NCBI GenBank assembly: GCA_030043495.1
Contig: JASHXO010000214.1
Coordinates: 1-6,666 of the forward strand
Direction: 5' to 3'
Source of the DNA: Candidatus Rhabdochlamydia sp.
Lineage (GTDB): Bacteria > Chlamydiota > Chlamydiia > Chlamydiales > Rhabdochlamydiaceae
Length of the DNA stretch: 6,666 nt
In this document: piece by piece, positions 6,212 through 6,666 of the stretch
Layout: every line of letters starts with the position of its first letter
How positions within the stretch are numbered: the stretch's first letter is position 1
The notes under the pieces: model-generated
Databases searched by the model: none
The model's input: only the letters and a program-made list of their open reading frames with translations
What the model was told of the DNA's origin: nothing
Program-made: the position numbers and the translations under genes

Positions 6212-6456
6212 ACCTAAAAACAACCAAAGATGAACTATTTCTCTTAAAACTCCACGAACTAGCCTGTAAATCTGGCAACTTTCAGTTGGAAGTCGATAGG
6301 TTCACTATTGGCCGCGCCATTGGTCAAAACGATCGCGGGGCCGATGTGATTGCGCGAGATCTTGCTGCAGCCAATTTCATCAAAAAAGGAGAAGGGACCG
6401 CTGTGTATTTGACAGACCATGGTCTTCGCCTTGTCCGATCCCTCCTCGATGAATAG
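6208..6456 (+). CDS. Small winged-helix-like protein coupled to cysS, 82 aa
   Basis: The ATG overlaps the cysS stop in an ATGA, and AAGGA lies 2 nt before it, so it is the third gene of the operon and probably translated by coupling. I cannot name the family. The layout resembles a small winged helix: a first helix (ELFLLKLHELACKSG, 9-23), a central helical part (FTIGRAIGQNDRGADVIARD, 32-51), then AAANFIKKGEGTAVYLTDHG (53-72), which reads as recognition helix, turn and beta wing in the style of MarR- or PadR-like proteins. It has no membrane segment, no cysteine pair and no catalytic motif; Cys20 is the only cysteine. It could be a DNA-binding regulator or a protein-interaction module. Its existence is well supported by position and overlap; its function is a guess from fold-like features. 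Confidence 0.75.
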   Translation: MNLKTTKDELFLLKLHELACKSGNFQLEVDRFTIGRAIGQNDRGADVIARDLAAANFIKKGEGTAVYLTDHGLRLVRSLLDE

Positions 6457-6511
6457 GGTGTTAAACTTAAAATTAGGGCAAAAAGTAATGCCAATCGCAT
6501 GCGAGGACGAA

Positions 6512-6538
6512 AGATTTAAATGTCAAAATCTCTTTTTT
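6512..6538 (+). terminator. Weak terminator candidate after the operon
   Basis: AGATTT (6512-6517) and AAATCT (6526-6531) form a 6-bp AT-rich stem with an 8-nt loop, followed by CTTTTTT (6532-6538). The U-tract is good but the stem is weak. It lies 56 nt after the last stop codon and is the best terminator seen there before the palindromic element. Confidence 0.4.
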
Positions 6539-6603
6539 GGCTGATGTATTTCTAGTGCTCTGTAAACTTAATTTTTGCGGTTTCGGCTACGTCAAAGCCC
6601 CGG

Positions 6604-6666
6604 GGTTAAGCGATCGTAAAGCTAGCTGTATTGAATTAATACAGCGCGCTTTACGATCGCTTAACC
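6604..6666. repeat. Second large palindrome, cut by the window edge
   Basis: The arms 6604-6632 and 6638-6666 pair at 27 of 29 positions around a GAATT loop; the only mismatches are at 6623-6624 against 6646-6647. Pairing runs to the very last base of the window, so the palindrome almost certainly continues outside. To its left lie CCCCGGGG (6598-6605) and GTGCTCTGTAAAC (6555-6567), the latter next to CTA and faintly like the GAGCATGTTTAC terminus of the element at 743-904. With the centre at 6635, a left end at 6555 predicts an element of about 161 bp. Confidence 0.85.

Noticed and set aside
6495..6504. 10-bp perfect palindrome TCGCATGCGA after the last gene
   Set aside because: It is short, single and has no partner element or promoter nearby; chance is a sufficient explanation.

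Overview
The window looks like chromosomal DNA of a host-associated Chlamydiae-type bacterium, most plausibly an amoeba-associated (environmental) member. This is inferred from three things: a biotin importer gene, a fatty-acid scavenging and phospholipid acylation enzyme related to Aas, and AT-rich spacers with palindromic elements and orphan small genes. No rRNA or other marker is present, so the assignment is tentative.

Layout: (1) 1-359 (+) is the 3' part of a bioY-like biotin transporter gene. (2) 380-410 is a strong hairpin shared by two convergent genes. (3) 416-691 (-) is a small orphan gene with a near-perfect Shine-Dalgarno and its own terminator. (4) 743-904 is a 162-bp nearly self-complementary element with 46-bp perfect arms, flanked by TTA on both sides, which looks like a non-autonomous transposable element. 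(5) 1007-1279 (-) is a second small orphan gene encoding a basic protein with a duplicated 16-residue motif, with a good sigma70-type promoter at 1308-1337. (6) 1280-1632 is an AT-rich divergent spacer with an imperfect hairpin near its right end. (7) 1633-4335 (+) encodes a 900-residue three-domain protein: PlsC-type acyltransferase, acyl carrier protein, acyl-ACP synthetase. (8) 4346-6211 (+) is cysS, encoding a cysteinyl-tRNA synthetase with about 150 extra residues of tandem helical repeats. (9) 6208-6456 (+) is a small coupled gene encoding a winged-helix-like protein. (10) 6457-6666 holds a weak terminator candidate and the left part of a second palindromic element cut by the window edge.

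The three rightward genes (aas-like, cysS, small winged-helix-like) are spaced 10 nt and -4 nt apart and probably form one operon. The aas-like product would activate fatty acids with ATP, load them on its own ACP domain and pass them to a lysophospholipid or glycerophosphate acceptor. Together with bioY this fits a bacterium that takes biotin and fatty acids from its host. The observations most worth following up are the ACP domain inside the Aas-like protein and the 39/34-residue alternating repeat array inside the cysteinyl-tRNA synthetase.
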